The position numbers were made by a program, and so were the translations under genes. The notes beneath the pieces are model-generated. The model was given only the letters and a program-made list of their open reading frames with translations. It was not told where the DNA came from and ran no database searches. From the NCBI GenBank assembly GCA_916700875.1, contig CAKAKS010000062.1, positions 19,538,126 to 19,602,125 on the forward strand: DNA of 64,000 nt, written 5' to 3'. The stretch is from Sebastes aleutianus (Eukaryota > Chordata > Actinopteri > Perciformes > Sebastidae). How positions within the stretch are numbered: the first letter of the stretch is position 1; each line of letters begins with the position of its first letter. Below, piece by piece: positions 38,701 to 49,066 of the stretch.

Positions 38701-39862
38701 TTCAAAATTTCTATAGATCGTTAGCCTGAATTCTTTTGGCTACGATAATCATGTAGTAAAAATCTGATATCGTTACAGCCCTATTTATTCCATATGTTCC
38801 ATCCATTTCATCAACTCACACAGAGGATCAAGTCCATTTTCATTGAACACAGGAAAATCTTCAAAACTGGAATCAGTAAAATAGAAAGTGTTCTGCACCT
38901 GTAATATCAATGTGGTTTATATAACATACCATGTAGTTGTGCTGCAGGGGCGACCAGGAGTACATGAAGGGGATTCCTGCCACTGTTGACAGCGGTCTCA
39001 TGGCAATGGCTTGAGCTTTGAATTCCGGGAAGCCAAACTCCACCGTGCACATCTGTAAGACAACCAGAGGTGGGTCGGGGTTGACAAGAAAATAGAGCAG
39101 TCCTGAGTATTATTGGACAATGTTATAAGTATATAATCGAATACACCTGCTGCTCGACCCCCAACAGGGAAAATAAACCCAGTAAACATGATAAAGCGGA
39201 GCCTGACAGCACGGGGGTGAAGAGAAAAATGCTGTCATGCCCTCAGGCTGTTTGTGTTATGAGCTCCCACAGGGCCAGAGAACAGTTTTAGGGCTGATCC
39301 ATTTCTGGCACACAGCTTTGTCCTGAGATATTTTAGTAACACCTGACAACCAGGTGGGAATCAGAGCAGAACACTGGTGCTGCTGGTGGAGAGGACACAA
39401 TGTGATGGAGATGAGTTTTCTCACACCTTAATATCACACACCTTCTTGTTGGCTAGAGCTCCGCCAGACGTCGACAGAGGGATGGACTGAATCCGGAGCC
39501 GGGACCACTCTGCATTCAGGAGATTAGTCTGCTGCTCAATCTTTTGCCTGTTGGACATGAACAGGGTCTGGAATCAAACAGAACAAAGAGCATGTCACAT
39601 ATAGTGTAAGTTCCCCCTCACCATGCATACAGTACACAGGCATACATTGAACAAACATTTCTCAATAATTGTGCTAACCCACCTTGACCTCCTCTACTTT
39701 TTTAAGGCGTTTTAATTGGCGAAGGCGCATATACTCAGACTTGACCCTCCGTCTCCACTCCAGCAGGCTGCGGGAGGGTACGAAGGAGGAAGGCTGAGGT
39801 CTTGGGGTTGGCGGGGCAGCACCGGTGCCAGAAGCTGGAGCTGCAGCAGCGGTTTCCTCCAT
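26756..39862 (-). CDS. ezh1: EZH1: histone H3K27 methyltransferase of PRC2, 19 coding exons
   Basis: Catalytic subunit of Polycomb repressive complex 2, working with EED and SUZ12 in the nucleus. Coding exons, 5' to 3' on the minus strand: 39862-39683, 39567-39442, 39052-38930, 37506-37389, 36638-36393, 35836-35734, 35459-35296, 35142-35051, 34003-33835, 32721-32537, 30842-30751, 30039-30011, 29896-29771, 28652-28474, 28359-28264, 28152-28071, 27207-27127, 27047-26963, 26816-26756. The sum is 2337 nt, 778 codons plus TAG. Seen: EED-binding helix (VKSEYMRLRQLKR, about 40-52), VEDET (144), an acidic run (206-212), the QREQSLHSFHTLFCRRC segment, SANT2 (about 455-500), cysteine-rich CXC (544-640) and the SET domain (about 646-760) with NHSVNPNC (720-727) and the FFDYR end. 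KEIRIETEPCGVDCF and GTYFNNFC favour EZH1 over EZH2. Three introns use GC donors, and four residues are missing after LWA (534-536). The human protein is 747 aa. Confidence 0.96.
27230..28002. mobile_element. Long palindromic MITE, copy 1 (EZH1 intron)
   Basis: Starts TTAAAGGGATAGTTTGGGTG and ends with the near-reverse complement ATCCCTTTAA. Each arm carries matching blocks of about 300 bp, so a transcript could fold into a long hairpin. A related copy is at 36809-37364. The element lies between the coding exons ending at 27207 and starting at 28071. No coding capacity. Confidence 0.85.
30101..30517. mobile_element. TTAA-bounded MITE with AGAGGACCTG ends
   Basis: Left end TTAAAGAGGACCTG and right end CAGGTCCTCTTTAA form a perfect 14 bp inverted repeat. 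It sits in the EZH1 intron between the 29 bp exon (30011-30039) and the exon at 30751, starting only 62 bp upstream of the tiny exon's acceptor. Confidence 0.85.
34080..34990. mobile_element. Probable interspersed repeat cluster in EZH1 intron
   Basis: The first part begins GAGGTTTTCAAAGTGGGAGG, a recurring fish repeat start. From about 34400 a second element shows the inverted CCTAAACCTAACTATAGTGG units related to 14348-14470. Borders are approximate. There is no supported exon between the coding exons at 34003 and 35051. Confidence 0.5.
36809..37364. mobile_element. Palindromic MITE, copy 2 (EZH1 intron)
   Basis: Same family as 27230-28002. Both share GTATGAGGTACTTATC at the left, and CTCCAAACTGGGGGCGTGCC plus GGTAATACACTGA at the right, and the end is TATCCCTTTAA. 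It is shorter and more diverged, with part of the left arm missing. It lies 25 bp upstream, in plus coordinates, of the exon at 37389. Confidence 0.8.
37856..38491. mobile_element. Non-autonomous element with TAGGGCTGTCAA ends
   Basis: The left TAGGGCTGTCAA (37856-37867) and right TTGACAGCCCTA (38480-38491) are a perfect 12 bp inverted repeat. TTAACGC-type words recur near the left end and AATTGCAATTAA near the right. No exact target duplication was found. The terminal sequence is hAT-like. It lies in the EZH1 intron before the exon at 38930. Confidence 0.75.
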
Positions 39863-39963
39863 GACTCTTTAAAAAGCCAGAGAAACTATATGTCAAACAA
39901 GTCTACTGTAATGTCACAATACGATGCATCAAGACCACTAAACAGGACAGTCTGTTGTCAAAT

Positions 39964-40375
39964 TAAAGGTGCAATGTGTAGGATTTGGCGGCATCTGGTG
40001 GTGTACCCCTCCGCTCTCTCCTCCCTTTCTAAGACTGCGATAACGTGAGCCGCCGAGTACAAAACTGTGGTAACGCCATTCACCTCGCTCAGAGGCCATC
40101 CTCATCATAATAACACTACTTTAAGAGCAACGGAGCAAGTCAGACAACAGTTGGCGGTACCACGGTTTTGAACTACGGTGGCCTTCAGGTAACATATTAA
40201 ACGCAAAGGGCCAGTGTTTGGTTTGTGCGTTCTGAGCTACTGTAGAAACATAGCGGAGCAACATGGCAGACTCCGTGAAGAGGACCCGCTCATGAAGGGC
40301 TCATTCTAAGCTAACAAAAATACAACGATTCTTAGTTTCAGGTGATTATACACTGATGAAAACTTATTATTATTA
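39964..40375. mobile_element. Short interspersed element, copy 2 (upstream of EZH1 start)
   Basis: Matches the block at 11811-12304 in the opposite orientation, including AAGGGCTCATTCTAAGCTAAC and TTCTTAGTTTCAGGTGATTA. No open frame of known function. Confidence 0.7.
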
Positions 40376-40545
40376 ACATTTTAGCACACCACTTTGTTGA
40401 ATACTAAATTCTGATTGGTCAATCTACGGTCTGTTATTTCTTTATAACAGACCGTTGCTATGGACGCAGTTTTGATGTCGGACTCTGGAGGACCTATTCT
40501 GTGTCAAATTATTGATTTCCAAAGTAAGTAGCGGTGTAATAAGCG

Positions 40546-40678
40546 GGATAATGTACAGCTATCGGGTCATTGTTGTGAAATAAACCCATTCAGGGCGATG
40601 CGAGACCCCTCCGCTTCGTCCTGCATCACCCTGTCAGGGTTTATTTCTCAACAATGACCGGCTCGCTGTACATTATCC
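40546..40678. repeat. Inverted repeat with ~42 bp arms
   Basis: The left arm starts GGATAATGTACAGC, and the right arm ends GCTGTACATTATCC. Both contain GTCATTGTTG or its complement and GGGTTTATTT or its complement. The roughly 50 bp loop is GC-richer than its surroundings. It is probably one end of, or the whole of, a decayed MITE. Confidence 0.75.
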
Positions 40679-41345
40679 ATTACATATTTCATTTCTGCTA
40701 ATACATATATTATTACATACTTCTTTTAAGCCGTTAGTTCCCAAAATATTAAAAAAAAATTTAGGAATTTCCAATAATATTCCAATTGATAATTCTCAAT
40801 AATACAACTAATAGGTATTGGTATGCTCATAATTGATAGTTTTGGTGTAATAAGCTATCAGTCCCTTTTGGTCATTGACTGTATGTTAAATTACTAAGTA
40901 TTTATTATTGGGCTTTATACAGCGAGTACAACTACCTTATCCATTACATATTTAATTTCTGCTAATAGATATATTATTACATACTTCTTTTAAGCCATTA
41001 GTTTTTTTTTAGGAATTTCCAATAATATTCCAATACTTATTGATAATTCTCAATAATACAACTAATAGGTATTGGTATGCTCATAATTGATAGTTTTGGT
41101 GTAATAAGCTATCAGTCCCTTTTTGTAATTTACTGTATGTTAAATTACTAAGTAATTATTACTAGGCTTTATACAGCGAGTACAACTACATTATCCATTA
41201 CTATTTTCATTTTTTTAGGAATTTCCAATAATATTCTCAATAATACAACTAATAGGTATTGGTATGCTCATAATTGATAGTTTTGGTGAAATAAGCTATC
41301 AGTCTCTTTTTGTAATTTACTGTGTGTTAAATTACTAAGTATTTA
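40673..41345. repeat. Three tandem ~255 bp AT-rich repeat units
   Basis: Units start at 40673, 40937 and 41191, each with TTATCCATTAC. They share GGAATTTCCAATAATATTC, ACAACTAATAGGTATTGG and GGTATGCTCATAATTGATAG. The third unit is truncated. Periods of 264 and 254 bp point to local tandem duplication. Confidence 0.9.
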
Positions 41346-42069
41346 GTACAACATGCCTCTCACAGACATAAAACTTCCCCATTCAGCCTCACTTGAGTCT
41401 TTTAAAAAGAGTGCCCCCCTCTGTTAGCAAAACAAAACTGACATTTCATGTAAGAAAAAAAAGAAAAGAGCCTCCCACACTTGGTGCTTTAAACTGTTTC
41501 TAGTACAGACTGCAAACTGACCAAATACTAGACCCAAACAAACTCATCTTGTGCACACACACAAACAAGTAAAGTGTATAATAATAATAATCTAGCAGCA
41601 GCAGCAGCATGATGATCCACATTGCTCAGGAGTGGGCGTGCCTCTTCAACAAAACCAATATGAAGCGGAGCAGAAAAGTGCGTAGTACAGTTTTCCTGTG
41701 TTTCATAATCACCTTATAGTGAACATCAAGTTCCCAGTCTGAGCTGGAACACAACCCAAAATAAGTACAAAGAGCAAAACAGAGGTGGGTGAAGCTACCC
41801 ACAGTGCTTTTTATATTTCTGGACTATGAGTCGTGCACACAGCTATATGAAGTGTCCTGTAGCTTTGCAGAGACACACAGGATCCATTTAAATGTGCAAC
41901 ACTTTAAAGAGAGCGAGCACCCACAATGACAGCACGTTTATTCCAGCGTGTGCGCACCTCTCCACATCCAGTGTCGCAGTTATTAAATACCTTCAAATCC
42001 ACGTCCTGCGCGTCCTTATTTGTTGCAACGCGATCAAGTCTTCTGTTTTTTTTCTTTTTTTTTGCTTAC

Positions 42070-42430
42070 TAGTCGAGAGATCCGGAGCAGTTTAAAAGGC
42101 TGTCTCTTTCTTTTTTGCTATGGATCTGACGCAGATCTCGTGTGAGGGGATCTCAGAGAAATCCCTACGTTATCCATGGGCATGGTGCTGCTGGAAGGTT
42201 GTTGTTGTTGTAGCTTACAAATAGCTGCGCACTTGGAAGCTCAGTCGAGAGCCAATACCCAGAGAGCAGGAGGATGGGTGACGTCTTTATTATGATCACA
42301 GCTTTTTTCCTTTTCACCCTAGCAGAGGAGGATTTATTACTATTCTGCGTCCTGGGAATAAAAAGTAGCGTGCAGCAGCAGCACAGCCATTTATACACGC
42401 ACACACTAACACACAGGAACTGATGCAACT
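42070..42430 (-). promoter_or_regulatory. Candidate non-coding first exon and promoter of EZH1
   Basis: On the minus strand a GTAAGC donor follows CTCGACTA at 42070, giving a possible non-coding exon that would splice to the acceptor at 39866. The stretch has a CRE-like TGACGTCT (plus strand, near 42278) and is GC-richer than the surrounding DNA. No transcript evidence is available, so this rests on splice-site shape and position only. Confidence 0.35.
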
Positions 42431-43269
42431 GTCCAGATCGCCATCTAAATGCGCCAGGGCATGACGCTCTGTGGTGTTTTTTTTTATTTATTATTATTTA
42501 ATGCGATGTTTAAAATAAATAAAATCTCACAGGATTTGTTTTTTGAAATAGCAAAAACAAAATGCTCACACATTATGATATATATTCACATATAGCTAAT
42601 AGGATTAATTACCCCAATTGTGCAGAAGATACAATAATGTGTCCAAATGAATGAAAAATGAATAAATAGTTAAAAGAAAAAACTCCTACTGTGGAGTTGT
42701 GTCGGATGGAAAACAGTTGAGTTGTTGTTCTGCACTCCTCCTGCAGGGAGAGCCCGTTTATCCTCCTTTAGAGAGACAGAGAGAGAGATGATGACGCTCC
42801 TCGGGCCACCGCTGCCTTCACGTACTCCACGTAAAAATCCTAATTTACACAACTTCAGTTGAAAACATGACAAAAAAAGCACGTTTTTTTTATTTTTAGA
42901 AATGATCATACTGATGAGTAAACAGGAGCAGCATCACTTAAACCCATAATTTATTATGAAGCCACCCTTAAAGAAATTAATCTGTTTAAATTTACATCTA
43001 TTTAAAGGGACAGTGTGAAAACAGGAAATACTTATTTTTTTTCAGTTCAGGAAGCAACACACACATTCCACAAAAAGATTCATGATTCAAGATGTTTATT
43101 GTCAAACACCGGTTATACAAGTAAAATCGTGTGAAATACTTTTTGCTCGGAAGCTCCATTAAGAAAACAGTAAGTTAAGTAGCAAAAAATAATAAAATTA
43201 AAATAATAGTGTATTTACAAATAATATACAGTATAATAATAAAGGAAGTACTTGGTATATGGTAACAAA

Positions 43270-43274
43270 TATAA

Positions 43275-43305
<31 letters not shown>

Positions 43306-43371
43306 CATACATATATATATATATACACACACACACATATATATATTTATATATATATATATATATATATA
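43270..43371. repeat. (TA)n/(CA)n compound microsatellite
   Basis: About 100 bp of alternating TA with short CA interruptions. Confidence 0.95.
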
Positions 43372-43611
43372 GGAGCAGTAGAGGTTGCAGGTTGCATACT
43401 ATAAAAATATTGCACAGGCATTTTTTTTATTTTCTTTATATTGCAATATTGCATTGATTGAAGTATTGCACTTGTTTATTGCACTTTTTGTGAGGGAGAG
43501 AGTGTTGTATGATTTGATTGAAAAGATATTTCCATATAACTAAAATATTGCATACTGATGCATGTTATAAATAAATATCCATGAATACTTTAAAGAGGTA
43601 TTGCTGCCTCT

Positions 43612-44411
43612 TTTAAAGCTGCAGCGTGTAGAAATGGAGCAAATAATGATTAAAAAAAAGTTATTTTTATGAAACGGTCACTATATCTTGACAGTAGTGC
43701 ATGAGACAGGTAATCTGAATGTGCCTCTGTGTCCTCGGGTGCTCCTAATGGCATCTGCAGGATTTCACAGACCGGAGGAAAACAACCAATCAGAGCCAAG
43801 CTGGAGCCTGCCGTCTCTGAGCAGCTGTCAATCACTCGCAAACTCCGATCAAACGGTCAAACTAGGCAGCGCTGATCAAATATGAATCAATATTCTAGCC
43901 TATTTCTCGCCTCAAATGTTTTCAGAAACATCTTGTAGTGAACTGTTTAGCTGTAAAATGAGAACGTTTTCTGACCCGGCAGCCATGTTGAGATCAAGTT
44001 GAGGAAATACCAAGCACCGCCCACCAGCCGGAGCAAACTTTCTCATTTTACAGCTAAACAGTACATTATGAGATGTTTTTGAAAACATTTTTGGCAAGAA
44101 ATAGGCATTACAGTAACAGAATATTAATTCATATTTGATCAGCGCTGCCTAGTTTGACCATCTGATCGGAGTTTGCGGGTGATTGACAGCTGCCTCCGTT
44201 GAATGAACAGCCAATAGGAACGCTCTCTCTCTGAAATGACCTGTGATTGGCCAAAGTCTCCTGTCACAGGCTAGATTTTTTAAAGCCTGAAAACAGAGCC
44301 ATGAAGAGGCGCAGAAGTCTAGTTTTCTCTCAGAACACTTGAATTACAATATGCTGAAAGGTTATAATGGCCCAATGATGCCAAACTTATTCTGCCTACT
44401 GCAGGTTTAAA
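43612..44411. mobile_element. ~800 bp inverted-repeat element
   Basis: The left end TTTAAAGCTGCAGCGTGTAG and the complement of the right end (TTTAAACCTGCAGTAGGCAG) are related inverted repeats. Internal arms also mirror each other: the CTAGGCAGCGCTGATCAAAT segment near 43863 pairs with its complement near 44135, and AGCTGTAAAATGAGAA near 43950 pairs with its complement near 44040. Non-coding. Confidence 0.75.
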
Positions 44412-44861
44412 GTGACAGTGTGAAAACAGGAAATACTTATTTTTTTAAGTTCAGGAAGCAACATACATTCCACAAAAGCTATTTCCATAAAACTAAAATG
44501 ATGCATGTTATAAATAAATGTCCATAAATACTTGAAAAAGGTATTGCTGCTTCTTTTAACTCTTCACATATTTTTTTCCTGTTTCACATAAATTAAAACT
44601 CAGGATAATAGAAAAACACTAGTTAGTTTAATATGATATGAAGATAAAACGTATCATATAATTGTCCATTCACACAAACATTTGTCTTGCATCACAAGCT
44701 TCAAACAGTCAACAGAATAACATAAAAACATAAACATGAAACAGCACAAAAAACATCTGCAAGGTCAACTTCCATCAACCATCAGAAGACACAACCTCAA
44801 AGAGAATAACAACATAAAGGGTGTTTGAGATATGACTTGACAATACCTTTTGGGCATATAT

Positions 44862-44960
44862 CAGAATCAGGTTTATTGCCAAGTAGGTTTCAACATTCAA
44901 TTTATTTGCCTTGGTGTATTGGTGCACAAGAAAAACAATATAAGAGAAAATTCAATTAAA
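44862..44960. mobile_element. LINE/SINE 3' tail fragment
   Basis: Begins ATCAGAATCAGGTTTATTGCC followed by AAGTAGGTT, a tail sequence shared by many fish retroelements. Only a short, coding-free fragment. Confidence 0.5.
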
Positions 44961-46219
44961 AATAAAAGCAAGTTTTGCAAAGAAATCAAGAAACATAAAT
45001 ATAGAAGAAATTTACAATTAAAAATATGAAAAATACTATAATAAATATGCACTTAATTAAAATGAAAATGCTGTGCCTTTTTTAGAAGCAGAAATGTGCA
45101 AAATTGTCCAATGAATGTGTAAAGGTTCGCTGTATAAAGTATAAAAAGAATACTTACTGACACAATAACTGGTTTCGTAGCATGAATGAAGTGTTTTGGG
45201 TGAGTTACTACCTTTTGCAAACATGCAATAGAGTTGTGATTTCCCGTCAAACAGTTGTGACAATTGCACTTAAAGTTCAGTTCGGTTTCTTTTCTAGTTT
45301 ATTTCAAAATAAACCCTTATTGGATAAAAGGAAACCACAGAGATGCTACTCATCTGGCACACAAGATGGCACTGTTCAGCTACGTTTCATCCCATGACAC
45401 AACATGTGCTCATACACACGTCTAATTCAGATAAAGAAACCTGGTTTGACATGGTCTGATATCATGCTATACTAACATGAGGTTTGGTCTGATATACTAC
45501 CGTATACCAACACGACTGCCTCAGTGTGTTTATCTCTGATCACCGTGCTGTTGTTGATCTTTTCTGGTCTCTGGCTCTGCTGTTTATGTCGTGCATTCCC
45601 GATTAGTAATTATGCATTCAGTGAGCAAAAGTATCTCAGATGATACAGCATTTTTTGGCATGTCTACAGTGGTGGTATTTGAAGTGGCTCGTGCCATGTT
45701 GATACCGGCCTGTCAAACAAAAGCAAACGACACACAGGAAGATAAGCTTGGGGAGCGCCGCCGTTATCAGCAGGACGTTTTTAATTCTGTACAATGTAAA
45801 CAGTGTGTGTTGGTCTTGGATCCTGTCATTGTGGGACACACGTCTTCAAATATGGTGCAGCTTTTATGATCTGTGACAAAGATTCACAAAGTAGCTTAGC
45901 TCAAGTCATTTAAAATATGTACAGTACTATACAGTGTGTAAGAAGCATTCATTCATAGGAGAGAGACGAGCCAAGTAAACTTCCACTTATTCTGCTTTCC
46001 CTCAACAGAACATTTGAAACATGTCAAGCTCCTCCGTTCAGCTATTTAACTTCACATTGAAAGTTTGATGCAGATGTAGTTAAGTATCTGTTTGCAGGAT
46101 TTTTTAAATTGAAAAAAAAAAGAGTGGCCTCCTTTTTCTGAAATGAAATGTGGAAGCAATTTTGGCCCCGAACTCGCTGGCTCCCTCCCAAGTTCAGCAG
46201 CTGAGAAAGAGGACTCATC

Positions 46220-46305
46220 CTTCAGTGACGTGGATGAGTGCATCAGCTTCGTTGGAGATCCCTGACGTCTCGCTTTACCACAGAGGCTCATTGTGACGTC
46301 AGATC
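46220..46305. promoter_or_regulatory. Cluster of three CRE-type sites
   Basis: TGACGTGG (46226-46233), TGACGTCT (46263-46270) and the full palindromic CRE TGACGTCA (46294-46301) fall within 76 bp, in a locally GC-rich island of an AT-rich intergenic region between EZH1 and RAMP2. CREB/ATF binding is inferred from motif only. Confidence 0.4.
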
Positions 46306-46650
46306 CAGAGGTGGCGGGAAGGGGGTGCCCGTCATCAGCGCTGATGGTGTAACAGCACAGATACAAAAAAACATATTCCTTACTCAAACGGAAACCATAA
46401 AAGTCTGTTTATAGGTAAATGGGGAGTATTACTGCATATGTGAACAAAGTTGTATAAAGCTTTTTGTGGCTCCAGAGGGAGCCGTGTGAAATCTCTTGCC
46501 TCAAGTGATGTCACTTGAGCTAAAAGCTGGCAGTGTGAAGTTAGAAAGAAGTGCGCTTACCAGATCTGTATCCTGCTCCTCATCTCTGTTTGAGGCTATA
46601 GCAACTCAAATCTACATTAGCTGTTACTAGCGTAACACACCAAAATCTCC

Positions 46651-47363
46651 AAGGGACCGACCAAACAACAGACCAACCGACCGACTAACCGACCAACAGA
46701 CCAAACCGACAGACCTACCGACCAACCAACAGACCAATCATCCGACCAACCAACGGGACCAACCGACACACCAACCGACCGACAGACCAACCAATAGACC
46801 TACCGACCGACTGACGAATCAACCAACCAACCGACAGACCAACCGACAGACCAACCGACAGACTAATCAATCGACAGACTAACCCACCAACAGACAGACT
46901 AACGGATGGATAAACCAACAGACCAATTGACAGACAAACCGATAGACCAACCGACCGAACGACGAAACAACCGACCTACCAACCAACCAACCGACAGACC
47001 AACGGCGGACAAACCGACAGACCAACCGACGACAAACCGACAGACCCACCGACGAATCAACCGACAGACCAACTGACAGACCAACAGACCAACCGACAGA
47101 CCTACCGACCGACTGAGGAATCAACCAACCAATGGATGGACCAATCGACAGACTAAGCAACCCACGACAGACCAACCGATGGACAAACCGACAGACCAAC
47201 GACGGACAAACCGACAGACCAACCGATGGACAAACCAACAAACCAACGACGGACAAAAAAACAGACCAACTGACAGACCAACCAACCGACCGACGAATCA
47301 ACCGAACAACCGACAAACCAACTGACCGACAGAGCGACCAACCGACCGACTGACAGACCAACC
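46651..47363. repeat. CCGACCAA/CAGACCAA minisatellite, ~700 bp
   Basis: Imperfect tandem 4-8 bp units of ACCGACCA, ACAGACCA and ACGGACAA type. Because units are multiples of four with few stops, long ORFs run through it on both strands; these are artefacts of the repeat. Confidence 0.95.
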
Positions 47364-47642
47364 TTCAGAGCTATATAGCTGCTGGTCGCAGCTAAAAAGA
47401 AGTTGTTAGATATTCAGTAGCAGCTTGAATCCTTTTAGTCAAAGACGGTTCAAATGCCATCAGTCCACTTGGTGTCTGAACTCACTATTGATGTCTACAT
47501 ATTTCTTGTATTGATTAAAGTAGCCTATGAATCTAAGGTAGAGACAGAGAGAGGGAGAGAGAGAAAAAGAGAGGGTGGGGCTCTCCCTAACTTCTCTCTT
47601 TCTGTTTGAAAACAGAGGGTGGGATGAGAGAGAGAAATAGAT

Positions 47643-47644
<2 letters not shown>

Positions 47645-47701
<57 letters not shown>
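47645..47701. repeat. (GA)n microsatellite
   Basis: Fifty-seven bases of pure AG alternation within a longer purine-rich tract (47540-47710). It encodes poly-Ser/Leu in shadow frames. Confidence 0.95.
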
Positions 47702-47706
<5 letters not shown>

Positions 47707-47893
47707 AGTGATGGTGGTGCACCAATGGACCACAGTAGTTCGAACCTTATCAGAGGCTCTCTGTCCCATTGTGTGAATACGCCCATCCTAGGAAATGAGG
47801 GCTTCCTGTTGTTTTATAGAGCCTTCCTGCAGAAAGGTTGAGATATGTAATCCCTACCCACCAGGGAAGACGGACACAGCATTGTCAGGTAAA

Positions 47894-49066
47894 ATGACAG
47901 CAGCCACTAGTTCCTCACTTCTGTTTTCTGGCTGTTTTGTGCCTCTTCTCATCTGGGGTAAGTCAAGGACTTAAACTGTCCATTTCTTCACTCTTATGAT
48001 AAAACTTCTTTACTTGCCCTCTGTCTCACCTCTCAAGAGGAATGCTGAGGGGCTTTCAGTGATTGGAAGGAGCTTAGCGAGTCTCATGATTGAGTTTTAC
48101 ACTTTGGTTTCAGTTTGGTTTCAGTGTCACAGAGTGATTTTGACTAAGCTGACACAACAAATTTGTTTTAAAAAAAAGAATATTACCACCAGATTATTGC
48201 AGTTTATTGTATGATTCATGCTGTGGTTATCATTTGCTCCTATGTTATTAAAAAAGATCTTTTATTATTGTGGGAGGGGAATGTATTGTAAGTTTAAATG
48301 TCCTTGAGTTGAATATATTAAGATTTCCTCACAGACAAAGGGAGGATGCATTGACCTGTTCACTCCCTATAGCCTACTCCTTGTTATTACCTTACCTCCT
48401 CTATACTTTCTGACATTTATTCACCCAGGATTATCCATCATTATTCAATTTATATATTATATATTTATATATTTATATATTATTAATATGTTTTTTTTTA
48501 CTTTACATCTTCCAATATCCAGTTCTCCCATTATGTTATTTCTCTTATAGCAGGATGCACAACAGTGGATTGTCTGGTTGATGAAAAGTTAGCACCACAA
48601 CCGGTCACAACAATAGGTATGTTTATTCTAAAAGAAGAAAAAAAAATCATACATAACCACAAATACTTGGACTAACATGACCTCCTTTCTCTACAGGGTA
48701 TCAGTCAACAAATATGACGGTTGACAGTAAGTTTACAACTTTTCTTCTATGACACTTTATTCTGTTAACAGCATGGTCAGGTTTTGATTTAATAATTTAG
48801 CAGAAACACATGAGTCCTATTTACATGTTCTATATTTTACAGTTACAGATAGTGATTATATATTTGTGTCCGGTGGGGGATTGTTTTGGATCAGTTCCTT
48901 AAACTCATTTGCTTGGCCTGGAGCTGACAGAGCACAGAGACGCTGGTTTCTGCCAAGATCTCCTTGTGTGTACTATCATGAGAGTCCAAGACAAACTCCT
49001 GTGGAGGTCTCTACCAGTGAGGGGTCAACAGCAGTAGACACGAGGCCCATAGTGGTTTGGGGTTAA
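47894..49066 (+). CDS. Unrecognised small secreted protein, or alternative 5' exons of RAMP2
   Basis: Four exons splice in frame: 47894-47957, 48551-48616, 48697-48726, 48843-49066. The sum is 384 nt, 127 codons plus TAA. Splice sites are strong: donors GGGTAAGT, AGGTATGT and CAGTAAGT; acceptors with good pyrimidine tracts. Every internal boundary is phase 1. The first exon encodes a hydrophobic leader (about residues 5-21, ending LLIWG), so the product should enter the secretory pathway. I do not recognise the mature part. It has few cysteines, one NMT glycosylation site, and no TM helix. RAMP2, 1.1 kb downstream, also begins with a signal-peptide exon and short phase-1 exons. A good donor inside the last exon (after 49016, GTGAGG) is phase-compatible with RAMP2 exons at 50504 and 50704. 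An alternative RAMP2 promoter is therefore as plausible as a separate gene. The residues LAPQPVTT faintly resemble the mammalian RAMP2 N-terminus. Confidence 0.5.

Larger units (their letters stand above)
39867..42069. other. EZH1 first intron region, repeat-filled
   Basis: The EZH1 start exon has a plausible acceptor (plus-strand CT at 39867-39868), so the gene likely has an upstream non-coding exon and this would be its first intron. It holds a short interspersed element (about 39964-40375), a ~42 bp-arm inverted repeat (40546-40678), three tandem ~255 bp units (40673-41345) and AT-rich DNA. No coding exon is seen. Confidence 0.55.
43001..44570. repeat. Duplicated sequence split by insertions
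   Basis: 44409-44475 repeats 43006-43072 (words CAGTGTGAAAACAGGAAATA and GTTCAGGAAGCAACA). 44476-44565 repeats 43527-43615 (GCATGTTATAAATAAAT, AGGTATTGCTGC). The second copy is continuous, while the first is interrupted by about 450 bp containing a TTTATTGTCA-type LINE/SINE tail and an AT microsatellite. Confidence 0.75.

Noticed and set aside
26756..39862. Assignment as EZH2
   Set aside because: Diagnostic segments (KEIRIETEPCGVDCF, GTYFNNFC) and the position between CNTNAP1 and RAMP2 match EZH1.
46052..46387. 111-codon minus-strand ORF near the CRE cluster as a gene
   Set aside because: No recognisable domain and no consistent splice partners. The GC-rich island explains the open frame; kept only as part of the regulatory candidate.
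46879..47361. 160-codon minus-strand ORF rich in Val, Ser, Gly and Trp
   Set aside because: Produced entirely by the tetranucleotide-based minisatellite.
46651..47363. CRISPR-like direct repeats
   Set aside because: Short, irregular units without unique spacers in a eukaryotic context; a minisatellite.
47460..47786. Poly-Ser/Leu ORFs on the minus strand
   Set aside because: They translate the GA microsatellite; no gene structure.
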